A stretch of DNA of 14,479 bases from an uncultured Phascolarctobacterium sp. (GTDB lineage Bacteria > Bacillota > Negativicutes > Acidaminococcales > Acidaminococcaceae), in NCBI GenBank assembly GCA_900552855.1, contig USBG01000033.1:1-14479 (forward strand), read 5' to 3'. Made by a program: the position numbers and the translations under genes. Below the pieces are notes generated by a model that ran no database searches, was not told where the DNA came from, and saw only the letters and a list, made by a program, of their open reading frames with translations. Positions 14,427-14,479 of the stretch are shown here, piece by piece; position 1 is the stretch's first letter; each line of letters opens with the position of its first letter.

Positions 14427-14479
14427 GGCTCTGTCACAACAAATGGTTGATTTTGACGAGAAATAGCGTATAATAATAG
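14427..14479 (+). mobile_element. Terminal end of an insertion sequence (partial, ISL3-like?)
   Basis: The sequence from 14427 begins GGCTCTGTCACAACAAATGG and matches the reverse complement of 27-52 at 23 of 26 bases. After GTTGAT the two copies diverge, though AAATAGC recurs in both after a 9-base offset, as the left and right ends of one element often do. The element would extend to the right beyond the window. An outward-in promoter (listed next) is consistent with the transposase-proximal end. Confidence 0.5.
14447..14474 (+). promoter_or_regulatory. Promoter inside the insertion-sequence end
   Basis: TTGATT (14447-14452), a 16-base spacer and TATAAT (14469-14474) point to the right, into the presumed element, as expected of a transposase promoter. 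The coding region lies outside the window. Confidence 0.5.

Noticed and set aside
1..14479. Composite transposon carrying the whole window
   Set aside because: The contents are core housekeeping genes in conserved order with no cargo genes. Flanking repeat ends are more simply explained by scattered copies or contig breaks.

Overview
This AT-rich window looks like a chromosomal piece of a low-GC Firmicute. A Negativicutes or clostridial relative is my guess from the gene set. All protein genes lie on the minus strand, so transcription runs from high to low coordinates. The order is carD, a small hypothetical gene, yacL (PIN/TRAM), ispD, ispF, gltX, cysS, mrnC, thyX, rlmB, yacP/rae1, sigH, a BrxF-like P-loop gene, pfkA, uppP, bcp, yaaA. 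From yacL to sigH this is the conserved Bacillus-type block, with three differences: carD sits where radA-disA would be expected, cysE is missing between gltX and cysS, and thyX is inserted between mrnC and rlmB.

Region by region. 14217-13547: carD and a small ORF, behind a good sigma-A promoter and ending in a strong hairpin terminator. 13304-10928: yacL, ispD and ispF, combining a membrane PIN/TRAM protein with two steps of the MEP isoprenoid pathway; ispD and ispF overlap. 10804-5270: a translation and RNA-processing run of gltX, cysS, mrnC, thyX, rlmB and yacP with short gaps or overlaps. 5148-4420: sigH with its own promoter and a strong terminator. 4260-2680: a BrxF-like ATPase gene followed 21 nt later by pfkA. 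2517-1714: uppP as a single unit. 1426-216: bcp and yaaA, a peroxide-defence pair coupled by a TAATG junction behind a promoter that carries a PerR/Fur-like sequence.

The most notable points are four. First, thyX is interrupted by an in-frame TAA at the position of a conserved glutamate, while the remaining 57 codons are intact. Second, an apparently orphan BrxF-like P-loop protein is linked to pfkA; BrxF is otherwise known from BREX phage-defence islands. Third, a PerR-like box overlaps the bcp-yaaA promoter. Fourth, matching inverted-repeat ends, probably of an ISL3-like insertion sequence, lie at both window borders, which suggests that the window is a contig broken at repeats. No tRNA, rRNA or CRISPR array was seen.
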